Of a stretch of DNA of 33,623 nt, positions 7,004-14,785 are shown in pieces. Position 1 is the stretch's first letter; every line of letters begins with the position of its first letter. The notes below the pieces were generated by a model that ran no database searches, had not been told where the DNA came from, and saw nothing but the letters and a program-made list of their open reading frames with translations. This DNA comes from Streptomyces sp. ISL-12. GTDB lineage: Bacteria > Actinomycetota > Actinomycetes > Streptomycetales > Streptomycetaceae. A program made the translations under genes and the position numbers. The stretch lies in NCBI RefSeq assembly GCF_018614415.1, contig NZ_JAGGOO010000139.1, positions 1 to 33,623 of the forward strand, read 5' to 3'.

Positions 7004-9033
7004 CAGCCCGCCTTCGCCTCGGCGAGGCGCGCGCCGCCGCCGGTCTTCGGCCGGGTGACGGCGGGTTCGCCGTGCACGTACCGGCCGAGCGCGGTGAGCG
7101 GGAAGACCTGTCGGTAGAGGTGGTAGTTGATGGAGAAGTCCCAGGGGAAGCCGGTGCCGGTGAAGTACGGCTCGTCCCAGGAGCCGTCCTCCCGCTGGGT
7201 CTCGGCGAGCCACCGCACGCCCCGCTCGACGGCCTTGGAGTCCTTCTCCCCCGCCGCCAGCAGGGCCATCAGCGCCCAGCCGGTCTGCGAGGCGGTCGAG
7301 GCGCCCCGGCCGCTCCACTCCCGCACGTACCGGTAGGAGCGCAGGTCCTCGCCCCAGCCGCCGTCGTCGTTCTGCACGGACTCCAGCCAGGCCACCGCGC
7401 GGCGGATCGCCGGGTGGGCGGCGGGCAGTCCGGCCGCGACCAGGGCGGGGACGACGGAGCCGGTGCCGTAGACGTAGTTGACGCCCCAGCGGCCGAACCA
7501 GGAGCCGTCCGCCTCCTGTTCGGCCAGCAGCCACTCGATGCCGCGCCGGGTGCGCGGGTCGTGGCTGAGGCCCTCGGCGGCGAGCATCTCGACGACGTGC
7601 GCGGTGACGTCGGCCGACGGCGGGTCGATGACCTCGCCGAAGTCGCAGAACGGCAGCCGGTTGGGGAAGGGGCTGGTGTTGTCGACGTCGAAGGCGCCCC
7701 AGGCACCGTTCTTCGACTGCATGCCGAGGTTCCAGCGCACCCCGCGGCCGATGGCCTTCTCCACCCGCTCGGGGTCGTGGTGCTTCACCCGGCGCAGCGC
7801 GAGGACGACCTCGGCGGTGTCGTCGATGTCGGGGTAGTTGTCGTTGTGGAACTCGAACGCCCAGCCGCCGGGCGGCAGTCCGGGCCGCTTCACCGACCAG
7901 TCGCCGGGGCGCACGATCTGCTCGCCGAGCATCCAGTCCGCGGCCTTGACGAGCTGCGGGTGGTCGGCGGGCACGCCCGCGTCGGCCAGCGCGATGGTGG
8001 CCAGGCAGGTGTCCCACACCGGGGACTGGCAGGCCTCGATCATCCGGGCCCCGTCCTCGCGCCACACGGCGAACCGGTCCAGGGACTCCAGCCCGGCTCG
8101 CATGACGGGGTGTTCGAGGTCGTAGCCCAGCAGGTACAAGGCGATGATCGAGTACACGGCAGGCGGCTGGATGCCGCCCCAGCAGCCGTCGTTCTCCTGG
8201 CGCTCGATGATCCAGCGGGCGGCGGCGTTCATCGCGGCGCGGCGCATGCGGCGCGGGGCGACCTTGCGGAAGGCGTGCAGCGCCCGGTCGGCGCGCTGGA
8301 AGGCGCCGTCCCAGGTGACGGCCGGTGCGAGGGGCCGGTGCGGGTTGGGGTCGGCCGGGTCGGTGTGCAGTTCGTCCAGCGGGAAGGGCGCGGGCCTGAC
8401 CGGACGCTTGGCCGACACGATGGTCAGCGGCACGATCGTCTGCCGGGCCCAGCAGCCGAAGTCGTAGATGTTGAGCGGCATCCAGGCCGGGAACCAGATG
8501 AGTTCCGGCGGGAGTTCGGGCAGGTCCTCCCACTTCCACCAGCCGAACAGTGCCAGCCAGATCCGGGTGAAGACCCGGGCGGCGGCGATGCCGCCCCGGC
8601 CGCGGATCCACTCGGCGGCCTTCGCCATGTGCGGGGCGTCCGGCGCGTCGCCGGCCAGGCGGAGGGCGACGTACGCCTCGATGGTGGTGGACAGTTCGCC
8701 GGGGCCGCCGTAGAAGGAGGCCCAGGTGCCGTCCTCGCGCTGCTCGCCGCGGATGAACAGGGCGGCGGCTCGGGTGGTGTCCCCGTCGAGGATGCCGAGG
8801 AACTGGCGGAGCAGCAGGTCTTCGGCGTCCATGGTGACGTTGGTCTCCAGGTCGCCCTTCCACCAGCCCTCCGCGTCCTGCCGCGCGAGCAGGAAGTCGG
8901 TGGCGCGCCGGGTGGCGCGGGCGGCGGCTTCTTGTACCCCGGCCGCCTCGGGGAGGGAGTTGTCGGTGTGGCTGGCCGCGGCTGCGCGGGGCGGCAGAGC
9001 GGCCCCGGTGCTTCCGTCGGTCGTCGCTGTCAT
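7003..9033 (-). CDS. shc: Squalene-hopene cyclase
   Basis: 676 aa. This peripheral membrane enzyme cyclises squalene to hopene and hopanol. The catalytic DXDD acid motif is D402-I-D-D405 (NYPDIDDTAEV). Multiple QW repeats of the QxxxGxW type are visible: EQREDGTW, QENDGCWGG, QEADGSWFGRWG, QNDDGGWG and QREDGSWDEP. The aromatic-rich lining (FGRWGVNYVYGTGS, FSINYHLYR) is typical. ATG 9033 has GAAGGGGA upstream. This is the only operon junction with a long gap: 107 bases separate it from the polyprenyl synthase stop, and that gap contains a hairpin. Its stop overlaps hpnG. Also called hpnF. Identification is secure. Confidence 0.98.
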   Translation of the reverse strand: MTATTDGSTGAALPPRAAAASHTDNSLPEAAGVQEAAARATRRATDFLLARQDAEGWWKGDLETNVTMDAEDLLLRQFLGILDGDTTRAAALFIRGEQREDGTWASFYGGPGELSTTIEAYVALRLAGDAPDAPHMAKAAEWIRGRGGIAAARVFTRIWLALFGWWKWEDLPELPPELIWFPAWMPLNIYDFGCWARQTIVPLTIVSAKRPVRPAPFPLDELHTDPADPNPHRPLAPAVTWDGAFQRADRALHAFRKVAPRRMRRAAMNAAARWIIERQENDGCWGGIQPPAVYSIIALYLLGYDLEHPVMRAGLESLDRFAVWREDGARMIEACQSPVWDTCLATIALADAGVPADHPQLVKAADWMLGEQIVRPGDWSVKRPGLPPGGWAFEFHNDNYPDIDDTAEVVLALRRVKHHDPERVEKAIGRGVRWNLGMQSKNGAWGAFDVDNTSPFPNRLPFCDFGEVIDPPSADVTAHVVEMLAAEGLSHDPRTRRGIEWLLAEQEADGSWFGRWGVNYVYGTGSVVPALVAAGLPAAHPAIRRAVAWLESVQNDDGGWGEDLRSYRYVREWSGRGASTASQTGWALMALLAAGEKDSKAVERGVRWLAETQREDGSWDEPYFTGTGFPWDFSINYHLYRQVFPLTALGRYVHGEPAVTRPKTGGGARLAEAKAG

Positions 9034-9077
9034 GGCTTCCCCTTCGTGCAGTGTGCGTGTGCTGTCTGCTGCGGGTC

Positions 9078-9110
9078 CGCCGTCGACCGGTGCACGGGCA
9101 CCGGCCGGCG
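9078..9110 (-). terminator. Hairpin in the gap between polyprenyl synthase and shc (terminator or attenuator)
   Basis: CCGGTGC (9087-9093) pairs with GCACCGG (9098-9104) around an ACGG loop, and an outer CGCCG/CGGCG pair (9078-9082, 9106-9110) extends it. It lies about 30 bases after the synthase stop and 45 bases before the shc start, in the only sizeable gap within the operon. There is no U-tract on the minus strand, as is common in Streptomyces. It could partly terminate, protect the processed mRNA or set the ratio of squalene synthesis to cyclisation. Confidence 0.45.
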
Positions 9111-9140
9111 ACTAGGCGAGGACTATTCGACCGATACTGA

Positions 9141-10274
9141 TCATCTCTTTCGTACGACGACGAAGTCGGCGAGCGCCGCGAACCGGTCCCGTACCTCCAC
9201 GGGCATGTCGACGGCGTCCAGCGCTTCGATGGCGATGGTGTGCTGGCGGCGCGCCTCCTCGGCGCACCACTCGCGCCCGCCCGCCTCCTCGATGAGGGCG
9301 GCGCGGGCCGCGAACTCCTCCTCGGAGAAGTTCGCGAAGTCACTGCTCTTGGCGTCGGCTGCGAGGATCTCGCCGAGCCGCTCGGAGGCGGGGCCGCCGG
9401 CCGCGAGGGCGGCGACGACCGGGAGGGACTTCTTGCGCTGGCGCAGGTCGCTCCAGGTCTGCTTGCCGGTGGCGTCCGGGTCGCCCCAGATGCCGAGGAG
9501 GTCGTCGACGGCCTGGAAGGCGAGGCCCAGGTGGTAGCCGTACTTCTCCAGGATGTCGGCGGTCTGCTCGTCGGCGCCGCCGAGGACCGCGCCGATGGAG
9601 GAGGCGCAGGCGAGCAGGGCGCCGGTCTTGTTGCCCTCCATCTCCAGGCACTCCTCGACGCTGACGCGGTCGCGGTGCTCGTAGGAGATGTCCTGGGCCT
9701 GACCGTCGATCAGGGCGCGGGAGGCGGCGGTCAGCCGGCGCGTGGCCCGGCCCGCCTCGACCGTGCCGATCTCCAGGAGCACCTCGTTGGCCAGGGCGAA
9801 CAGGGCGTCGCCGACCAGGATGGCCTGGGCGGGGCCGTGCACCTTCCAGACCGTGTCGCGGTGGCGGCGCTGTACGTCGCCGTCCATCAGGTCGTCGTGG
9901 AGCAGGGAGAAGTTGTGGACCAGTTCGACGGCGACCGCGCCGGGGACGCCGGTGCGCGGGTCCGCTCCGGTGACCTCGGCGGAGAGCATCGCCAGCGCGG
10001 GCCGGACGGCCTTGCCGCCGTCGCCGTCGGCCGGCCTGCCCTGGGCGTCGATCCAGCCGAAGTGGTAGGCGGCGACGGTGTCCATGGGAGGCGCCAGACG
10101 GTCTACGGACGCCCGCAGCACCGGCGTGGCCAGGGTCCGGCCGCGCTCAAGGAGCGCGGTCACGTCCACCGTGGTCCGTCGGTCGGCCGCCGGGGCCGGG
10201 GGCACAGTGGGCACAGTCTCTCCTCCAGTTGCGGTACCGGGGGTGCGGTCGGTGCCACGCGGATCGGTCCTCAT
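9141..10274 (-). CDS. Polyprenyl (probably farnesyl or geranylgeranyl) diphosphate synthase
   Basis: 377 aa from ATG 10274. All-trans isoprenyl diphosphate synthase with the first Asp-rich motif DDLMD (LLHDDLMDGDVQRRH) and the second DDLLGIWGD (FQAVDDLLGIWGDP). The KTGALLACASSIGAVLGG and GNKTG segments are typical. It condenses IPP with allylic diphosphates; in this context it most likely supplies farnesyl diphosphate to HpnC/HpnD, though chain length cannot be read safely. Two starts compete: ATG 10274 overlaps the hpnE stop as ATGA and has GAGGAGG four bases upstream, while GTG 10214 (MPTVPPAP...) has GGAGGAG five bases upstream and removes 20 low-complexity residues. Either is credible. 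Confidence 0.93.
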   Translation of the reverse strand: MRTDPRGTDRTPGTATGGETVPTVPPAPAADRRTTVDVTALLERGRTLATPVLRASVDRLAPPMDTVAAYHFGWIDAQGRPADGDGGKAVRPALAMLSAEVTGADPRTGVPGAVAVELVHNFSLLHDDLMDGDVQRRHRDTVWKVHGPAQAILVGDALFALANEVLLEIGTVEAGRATRRLTAASRALIDGQAQDISYEHRDRVSVEECLEMEGNKTGALLACASSIGAVLGGADEQTADILEKYGYHLGLAFQAVDDLLGIWGDPDATGKQTWSDLRQRKKSLPVVAALAAGGPASERLGEILAADAKSSDFANFSEEEFAARAALIEEAGGREWCAEEARRQHTIAIEALDAVDMPVEVRDRFAALADFVVVRKR

Positions 10275-11689
10275 GCCGCCTCCTCGAAGGAGTCTCCGAA
10301 GAAGTCGGGGAGGACGTCGCGGGACCGGCCCAGGGCGCCGAGCGCGGCGCCCGCCGCGCCGACACCGCTGCGGACCGCACTCTCCATGGTCGCGGGCCAC
10401 CCGGTGGCGGTCCACGCTCCGGCCAGGTACAGGCCGGGTGCCTTGGTGCGGGCGCCGGGCCTGAGCCGCCCGACGCCGGGGGCGGGGGCGAACGTCGCGG
10501 TGCGCTCCCTGGTCACGAAGAAGTCCTTCACCTCGGCGCCCCGGGCACGGGGCAGCAGCCGCTCCAGTTCGGGCAGGTACCGCTCCCGCAGCACGGCCAC
10601 GGGGGCGTCGATCTCGTCCTGCGCGGCCGACTGCGACACCGCCAGGTACTGGCCGTCCGTCAGGCCGGAGGCGTCGGTGCGGTCGAACACCCACTGCAGC
10701 GGGGAGCCGAGGGCCGTGAGGAACGGGGCGTTCAGCACCTTGCGGTCGTAGACGACGTGGACGTTGAGGATCGGCGCGGTGCCGATCTCCAGGAGCCGTT
10801 CGGGGGCGTCGAGCGCGCCGGCGGGCAGCAGGCCGTGCGCCTCGCGCTGCGGTACGGCGAGGACGACCGCGTCCGCTTCGAGCGTCTCGCCGGGAACCTG
10901 AACGCTCCACCGTCCGTTTTCGTCCGTGGAGACGGAGGTGACGCGTGTACGGACCTCGGTACGGACGCCCGCGGAGTCGAGCGCCTTGCGGGCCAGCCGG
11001 TCGTGCAGTTCTCCCAGCGGGACGCGGGCCCACCCGATGTCGGCCGCGCCCGGGTCGGACAGCAGACCGGTCTTGAACACCATCGCGGCGAGCCCCAGGG
11101 AGCAGTCGCCCGCGACCGCGTTGAGGGTGGCGACCCCGACCAGGTCCCACAGGGCCTCGACGGCACGCGGTGACTGGCCGTGCGCGGCCAGCCAGCTGCC
11201 GAAGTCCTGGGTGTCCAGGGCCGGATCGGCGAGGTCGAGCCGGCCCAGCGCGAGCGCGGCGCGGACCGCCCCGGCCCGGTCGGCGAGCGGGAGGTGCGGA
11301 TACGTGGCGAGGCTGCGCGCCAGGTGCAGGGGTACGGGCAGCGCGTCGCGCCGGATCCTGCCGAGCCGCCGTCCCTCGGGTCTGGCCACGTCGACGACGG
11401 GTACGTCGAGGCGTTCCTGCAGCGGCGCCAGCGCGGTCCCCTCGATGCGGTCGAGGAACCAGCGGTAGGCCGTGCAGCAGCGCAGATAGACGTGCTGGCC
11501 GTTGTCGACGGTGAGGCCGCCGCGCTGGAAGGAGAACGCGAGCCCGCCCAGCCGCGGCCTGCCCTCCAGGAGGGTGACGCGGACACCGGCGTCGGCGAGC
11601 GCGAGCGCGGCGGTCACGCCGGCGAGCCCGCCGCCGACCACGACGGTGTGTCCCTTGGGGGTGTGCGGTGCGTCGTCGCCGTGGGTCAT
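10271..11689 (-). CDS. hpnE: HpnE, hydroxysqualene dehydroxylase (FAD-dependent)
   Basis: 472 aa flavoprotein of the phytoene-desaturase/amine-oxidase superfamily. The N-terminal dinucleotide-binding motif is VVVGGGLAGVTAALALADAG followed by LLEGRPRLGG. The C-terminal FAD signature is LYLAGAWTATGWPATMESAV. Known role: reduces hydroxysqualene to squalene, the last step of the HpnCDE route. ATG 11689 has GGGAGGGC upstream and overlaps the stop of a 37-codon ORF as ATGA; its own stop overlaps the synthase ATG as ATGA. The family membership is clear, and assignment as HpnE rather than a carotenoid desaturase rests on operon context. Confidence 0.94.
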   Translation of the reverse strand: MTHGDDAPHTPKGHTVVVGGGLAGVTAALALADAGVRVTLLEGRPRLGGLAFSFQRGGLTVDNGQHVYLRCCTAYRWFLDRIEGTALAPLQERLDVPVVDVARPEGRRLGRIRRDALPVPLHLARSLATYPHLPLADRAGAVRAALALGRLDLADPALDTQDFGSWLAAHGQSPRAVEALWDLVGVATLNAVAGDCSLGLAAMVFKTGLLSDPGAADIGWARVPLGELHDRLARKALDSAGVRTEVRTRVTSVSTDENGRWSVQVPGETLEADAVVLAVPQREAHGLLPAGALDAPERLLEIGTAPILNVHVVYDRKVLNAPFLTALGSPLQWVFDRTDASGLTDGQYLAVSQSAAQDEIDAPVAVLRERYLPELERLLPRARGAEVKDFFVTRERTATFAPAPGVGRLRPGARTKAPGLYLAGAWTATGWPATMESAVRSGVGAAGAALGALGRSRDVLPDFFGDSFEEAA

Positions 11690-11799
11690 CGTGCGCCCTC
11701 CCCCGTCGGGCCTGCCGTCGCCGTCAGGGACGCGGCGCGACGGCGGAGGGTTGCCCGCCGTTTCTCCCCGGCCTCCTCGCCCTGGACCGTGGTGCCCAT
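11686..11799 (-). CDS. Conserved-looking 37-aa ORF between hpnD and hpnE
   Basis: A small basic peptide beginning MGTTVQGEEAGEKRRATLRR and rich in Arg, Ala and Thr, with no membrane segment. Its ATG shares one base with the hpnD stop (TGATG), a strong AGGAGG lies eight bases upstream, and its TGA overlaps the hpnE ATG as ATGA. Coupling at both ends plus the Shine-Dalgarno argue that it is translated. From memory, Streptomyces genomes contain short GEKRRATLR proteins labelled DUF6380, which would fit, but I cannot confirm this. It may be a regulatory or coupling peptide, or a small partner of HpnD/HpnE. Function unknown. Confidence 0.65.
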   Translation of the reverse strand: MGTTVQGEEAGEKRRATLRRRAASLTATAGPTGEGAR

Positions 11800-12746
11800 C
11801 AGGCGCGCCTCCTGACGGTGCGGCGCGTGACGTGCCGGGCGTCCAGACCGGACAGGCCGCGCACGGCGACGTACGCCTTCTCGCGTCCGGGCAGCGAGAC
11901 CCGGCCGCGCAGCACGGCCTCGGGATCGCGTTCGATGCGGTCGAGCAGGCGGCGGTAGATGCCGGCCATGGCCGCGACGCAGGCGCCGCTGCGCCGGTCG
12001 AGCATGGGGAGCAGCCGGTAGCCCTCGGCGAAAAGGGCGCGGGCCCGACGCACTTCGAAGTGCACGAGGCCCGCGAAGTCGGAGCCCTCCGGTGGTTTCG
12101 GCCCCTTGAACCCGGCCGAGCAGCCGAACTTGGCGAGGTCGTCGGCGGGCAGATAGGTCCGCCCGTCCTCGGCGTCCTCGCGGACGTCCCTGAGGATGTT
12201 GGTGAGCTGGAGGGCGAGCCCGAGGGTGTCGGCGTACTCGGGTGCGCGCTCGGCGCCGCGCGCGCCCGGTTCGGTGCCGAAGACGCCGAGCGAGAGCCGC
12301 CCGATGGCGCCGGCCACGCACCGGCAGTAGACCTTCAGGTCGTCCCAGGTCTCGTAGGTCTCGCCGCGCAGGTCCATCCGGACGCCGTCGATCAGCTCGT
12401 CGAGCCCGCCGAGCGGGATCGGGAAACGCCGCGCGGCGTGCGCGAGGGCGACCGCGACCGGGTCGGTGTCGTCCTCGTCGACGGCGCCCTCGCGGATCCG
12501 GGCGAGCAGCGCCCGGGTGTCGTCGAGCCTGGCCACCTTGACGTCGGGGGCGAGTACGCCGTCACCGATGTCGTCGACGCGCCGCGAGAACGCGTACAGC
12601 GCCGACATCGCGCGCCGCTGGGGCGTGGGCAGCAGTCGGATGCCGTACGCGAAGTTACGGGCCTGCTGTCCGGTGACGGCCTCGCAGTAGCTGTACGCGG
12701 CGAGTACCGGTGCGGACACGGGTGCTGACTCCACCGTCCGGATCAC
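11799..12746 (-). CDS. hpnD: HpnD, presqualene diphosphate synthase
   Basis: 315 aa, trans-isoprenyl diphosphate head-to-head synthase (squalene/phytoene synthase family). The first Asp-rich motif is RRVDDIGDG and the second is NILRDVREDAEDGRTYLP, with the family segment FAYGIRLLPTPQRRAMSALY before them. Known role: joins two farnesyl diphosphates into presqualene diphosphate. ATG 12746 overlaps the hpnC stop as ATGA. Assignment as HpnD rather than HpnC follows from the intact DxxxD second motif and the order HpnC-HpnD-HpnE seen across bacteria. A phytoene synthase is the alternative, but no carotenoid genes are present. Confidence 0.94.
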   Translation of the reverse strand: MIRTVESAPVSAPVLAAYSYCEAVTGQQARNFAYGIRLLPTPQRRAMSALYAFSRRVDDIGDGVLAPDVKVARLDDTRALLARIREGAVDEDDTDPVAVALAHAARRFPIPLGGLDELIDGVRMDLRGETYETWDDLKVYCRCVAGAIGRLSLGVFGTEPGARGAERAPEYADTLGLALQLTNILRDVREDAEDGRTYLPADDLAKFGCSAGFKGPKPPEGSDFAGLVHFEVRRARALFAEGYRLLPMLDRRSGACVAAMAGIYRRLLDRIERDPEAVLRGRVSLPGREKAYVAVRGLSGLDARHVTRRTVRRRA

Positions 12747-13645
12747 CCCTCTCCTCGCAGAGTCGCGCCCGCCTCGCGCAGCACCTGCACCTTGCCGGGC
12801 TTGGGCGGGCCGGGAAGTACGTCGAATTCGGCGGCGGCGATCGCCCGGAGCGCCGCCCTTCCTCCCGCCACGAAGCCCGCCAGCAGCAGTCTGAGCCTGC
12901 CGTGGACGCTACCCACCAGTGGGGCGCCTTCATCCAGGAGGTCACGGGCGCGTTGTGCTTCGTAGGCAATCAGCGCGCGCACCGATGCGCCAGCGGTTTT
13001 CGCGGCGAGGTCGGCTTCCTGGACGTGGAAGCGTTTCATGTCCTCGGCGGGCAGGTAGATCCGGTCCCGGGCCAGGTCCTCGGCGACGTCCTGGAGGTGC
13101 TCGACGATCTGCAGGGCCGTGCAGATCGCGTCGGAGCGGCGGACTCGCTCGGGTGTGGAGGTGCCGGTGACGGCGAGGACCAGGCGGCCGACCGGGTTGG
13201 CCGACAGCTCGCAGTAGGCGAGGAGGTCGTCGTAGGTCTCGTAGCGGGAGACCAGCTGGTCCTGGCGGTTGGCGGCGATCAGGCCGAGGAAAGGTTCAGG
13301 CGTCAGCGCGCGGCGGCGCACGGTCGGCTGGAGGCGGCGCAGGATGGGGTGGTGCGGGGTGCCGTCGAAGACCCGGCGCAGGTCGGTCTCGTAGGCGTCG
13401 AGCATGACGGTCCGGTCACCGGCCCGCTGCGGCGGGACGCCGAGGAGGCGGGCGTCGGCGCCGCCGGGGGCCAGGTCGCCGTCGCCGATGTCGTCGACCA
13501 GGCGGGCGAAGCCGTAGACGGCCATGAGGTCGGCGCGCCACTCGCGGGGCAGGAAAAAGGGGGCCACGGGGAAGTTCTCCCCCGCGGCCTTGTCTAGCGT
13601 GCCGCGCTCCGGGTCCACGGCTGGTGCCGTCCCGGTGGCCGTCAT
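12743..13645 (-). CDS. hpnC: HpnC, hydroxysqualene synthase
   Basis: 300 aa from ATG 13645 (MTATGTAPAVDPERG). A paralogue of HpnD: first motif FARLVDDIGDGD, second motif IVEHLQDVAEDLARDRIYLP. The ENFPVAPFFLP N-terminus is characteristic of HpnC. Known role: converts presqualene diphosphate to hydroxysqualene. This is the first gene of the hopanoid operon. Start choice is uncertain because the ribosome-binding site is weak; GTG 13675 is an in-frame alternative. A 21-codon ORF ends in an ATGA overlap with ATG 13645, which could explain the weak site by translational coupling. Confidence 0.92.
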   Translation of the reverse strand: MTATGTAPAVDPERGTLDKAAGENFPVAPFFLPREWRADLMAVYGFARLVDDIGDGDLAPGGADARLLGVPPQRAGDRTVMLDAYETDLRRVFDGTPHHPILRRLQPTVRRRALTPEPFLGLIAANRQDQLVSRYETYDDLLAYCELSANPVGRLVLAVTGTSTPERVRRSDAICTALQIVEHLQDVAEDLARDRIYLPAEDMKRFHVQEADLAAKTAGASVRALIAYEAQRARDLLDEGAPLVGSVHGRLRLLLAGFVAGGRAALRAIAAAEFDVLPGPPKPGKVQVLREAGATLRGEG

Positions 13646-13707
13646 CGCCGGCCGCCGGGGGCGGGGACGGCGCACGCCTCGCGGCGATGGGGAGTCTCCG
13701 TAGCCAT
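13642..13707 (-). CDS. Possible 21-aa leader ORF coupled to hpnC
   Basis: ATG at 13707 opens a 21-codon reading frame (MATETPHRREACAVPAPGGR, then R) whose TGA overlaps the ATG of hpnC as ATGA. GGGAG lies about 11 bases upstream, a little far. It would explain how hpnC, which lacks a good ribosome-binding site, is translated. If hpnC starts at GTG 13675 this ORF would overlap it out of frame. No family recognised; treat as a candidate leader peptide. Confidence 0.35.
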   Translation of the reverse strand: MATETPHRREACAVPAPGGRR

Positions 13708-13962
13708 TGCCGTCACATCTCCCGTTCTACACTGCCTACGCAATACACACTATTTCGGACACGCCGCCCGGTTGCCCGTGCGGCAGCCCCGACAGAGGGT
13801 GCCGGGCATTATCGCCCCATGTGCCGCGTTTCGGGACCGGTACAGCTTACGTTGTACAACTCATCGAGCTGCGCGGGGGCCGTCCGCACATCACAACAAC
13901 ACACCGATTGGCTTCAAGATTCCTAAGGCCGACCGGAGTTGACGTTTCCTTTGCGGACGCGA
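13708..13962 (-). promoter_or_regulatory. Upstream region of the hopanoid operon, with a 10-bp palindrome
   Basis: This AT-richer 255-base stretch (for this genome) separates hpnC from the ABC ATPase gene and must hold the main hopanoid promoter, read on the minus strand. I see a perfect palindrome GTTGTACAAC at 13851-13860 and a GATAAT on the minus strand near 13810, a possible -10, but no convincing -35 partner. No protein-coding gene is evident. The palindrome could be an operator. No promoter is assigned with confidence. Confidence 0.4.
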
Positions 13963-13991
13963 GACCCCGTCGGAACAGTTCCGGCGGGGTC
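13963..13991 (-). terminator. Terminator hairpin after the ABC ATPase gene
   Basis: GACCCCGTCGGAA (13963-13975) pairs with TTCCGGCGGGGTC (13979-13991) around a three-base loop, 13 pairs including one G-U. It starts 14 bases after the stop of the minus-strand ATPase gene and has no U-tract. It separates the exporter operon from the hopanoid operon. Confidence 0.7.
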
Positions 13992-14005
13992 CGGGAGCCG
14001 TACGG

Positions 14006-14785
14006 TCACTTGCCGACGAACTTCTCGTACTCCTTGAGCACCTCGTCCGTCGGGCCGTCCATGCGCAGCTCGCCGCGCTCCAGCCACAGAACGCGGTCGC
14101 AGGTGTCGCGGATGGACTTGTTGTTGTGGCTGACCAGGAACACCGTGCCGGCTTCCTTGCGCAGCTCGCGGATGCGGGCCTCGGAGCGCTTCTGGAACTT
14201 GCGGTCTCCGGTGGCCAGGGCCTCGTCGATCATCAGGACGTCATGGTCCTTGGCGGCGGCGATGGAGAAACGCAACCGGGCGGCCATGCCGGAGGAGTAC
14301 GTGCGCATGGGGAGGGTGATGAAGTCGCCCTTCTCGTTGATGCCGGAGAAGTCGACGATGTCCTGGTAGCGCTCCTTGATCTGCTCCCGGGACATGCCCA
14401 TCGCGAGGCCGCCGAGGATGACGTTGCGCTCGCCGGTCAGGTCGTTCATCAGGGCCGCGTTCACGCCGAGCAGGGAGGGCTGGCCGTCGGTGTAGACCTT
14501 GCCCCGCTCGGCGGGGAGCAGGCCGGCGATGGCGCGCAGCAGGGTGGACTTGCCGGAGCCGTTGGAGCCGATCAGGCCGATGGCCTCGCCCCGGTAGGCG
14601 ACGAAGGAGACGCCCCGTACGGCGTGCACCTTGCGCACGCCGCGTTCCTCGCCGCGCTTGAGTATCCGGCTCAGGGCGGCGGTGGCGCTGCCCTTGCCGC
14701 CGCGGGCGCCGTTGACGCGGTAGACGATGTGCAGGTCGTCGGCGATGACGGTGGGGATCCGTGCGCCCTCGTGCGGTTCAGCCAC
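14006..14785 (-). CDS. ABC exporter ATPase, polysaccharide/teichoic-acid type (TagH/Wzt-like)
   Basis: 259 aa from GTG 14785 (MAEPHEGARIPTV), with AGGAGAGG upstream. Cytosolic ATP-binding subunit: Walker A GSNGSGKST, signature YSSGMAARLRFSIA, Walker B VLMIDEALATGD and H-loop LVSHNN. The GVNAALMNDLTGERNVILGG Q-loop region and YSSGM signature are typical of the TagH/Wzt/RfbE subfamily that exports undecaprenyl-linked polymers. It ends soon after the nucleotide-binding domain and lacks the long C-terminal carbohydrate-binding domain of some Wzt proteins. Its start overlaps the permease stop by eight bases, so it is the second gene of a two-gene operon. Confidence 0.93.
   Translation of the reverse strand: MAEPHEGARIPTVIADDLHIVYRVNGARGGKGSATAALSRILKRGEERGVRKVHAVRGVSFVAYRGEAIGLIGSNGSGKSTLLRAIAGLLPAERGKVYTDGQPSLLGVNAALMNDLTGERNVILGGLAMGMSREQIKERYQDIVDFSGINEKGDFITLPMRTYSSGMAARLRFSIAAAKDHDVLMIDEALATGDRKFQKRSEARIRELRKEAGTVFLVSHNNKSIRDTCDRVLWLERGELRMDGPTDEVLKEYEKFVGK

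Noticed and set aside
13624..14369. Plus-strand ORFs across the hpnC upstream region
   Set aside because: No ribosome-binding site or family match, and they run antisense into the ABC ATPase gene.
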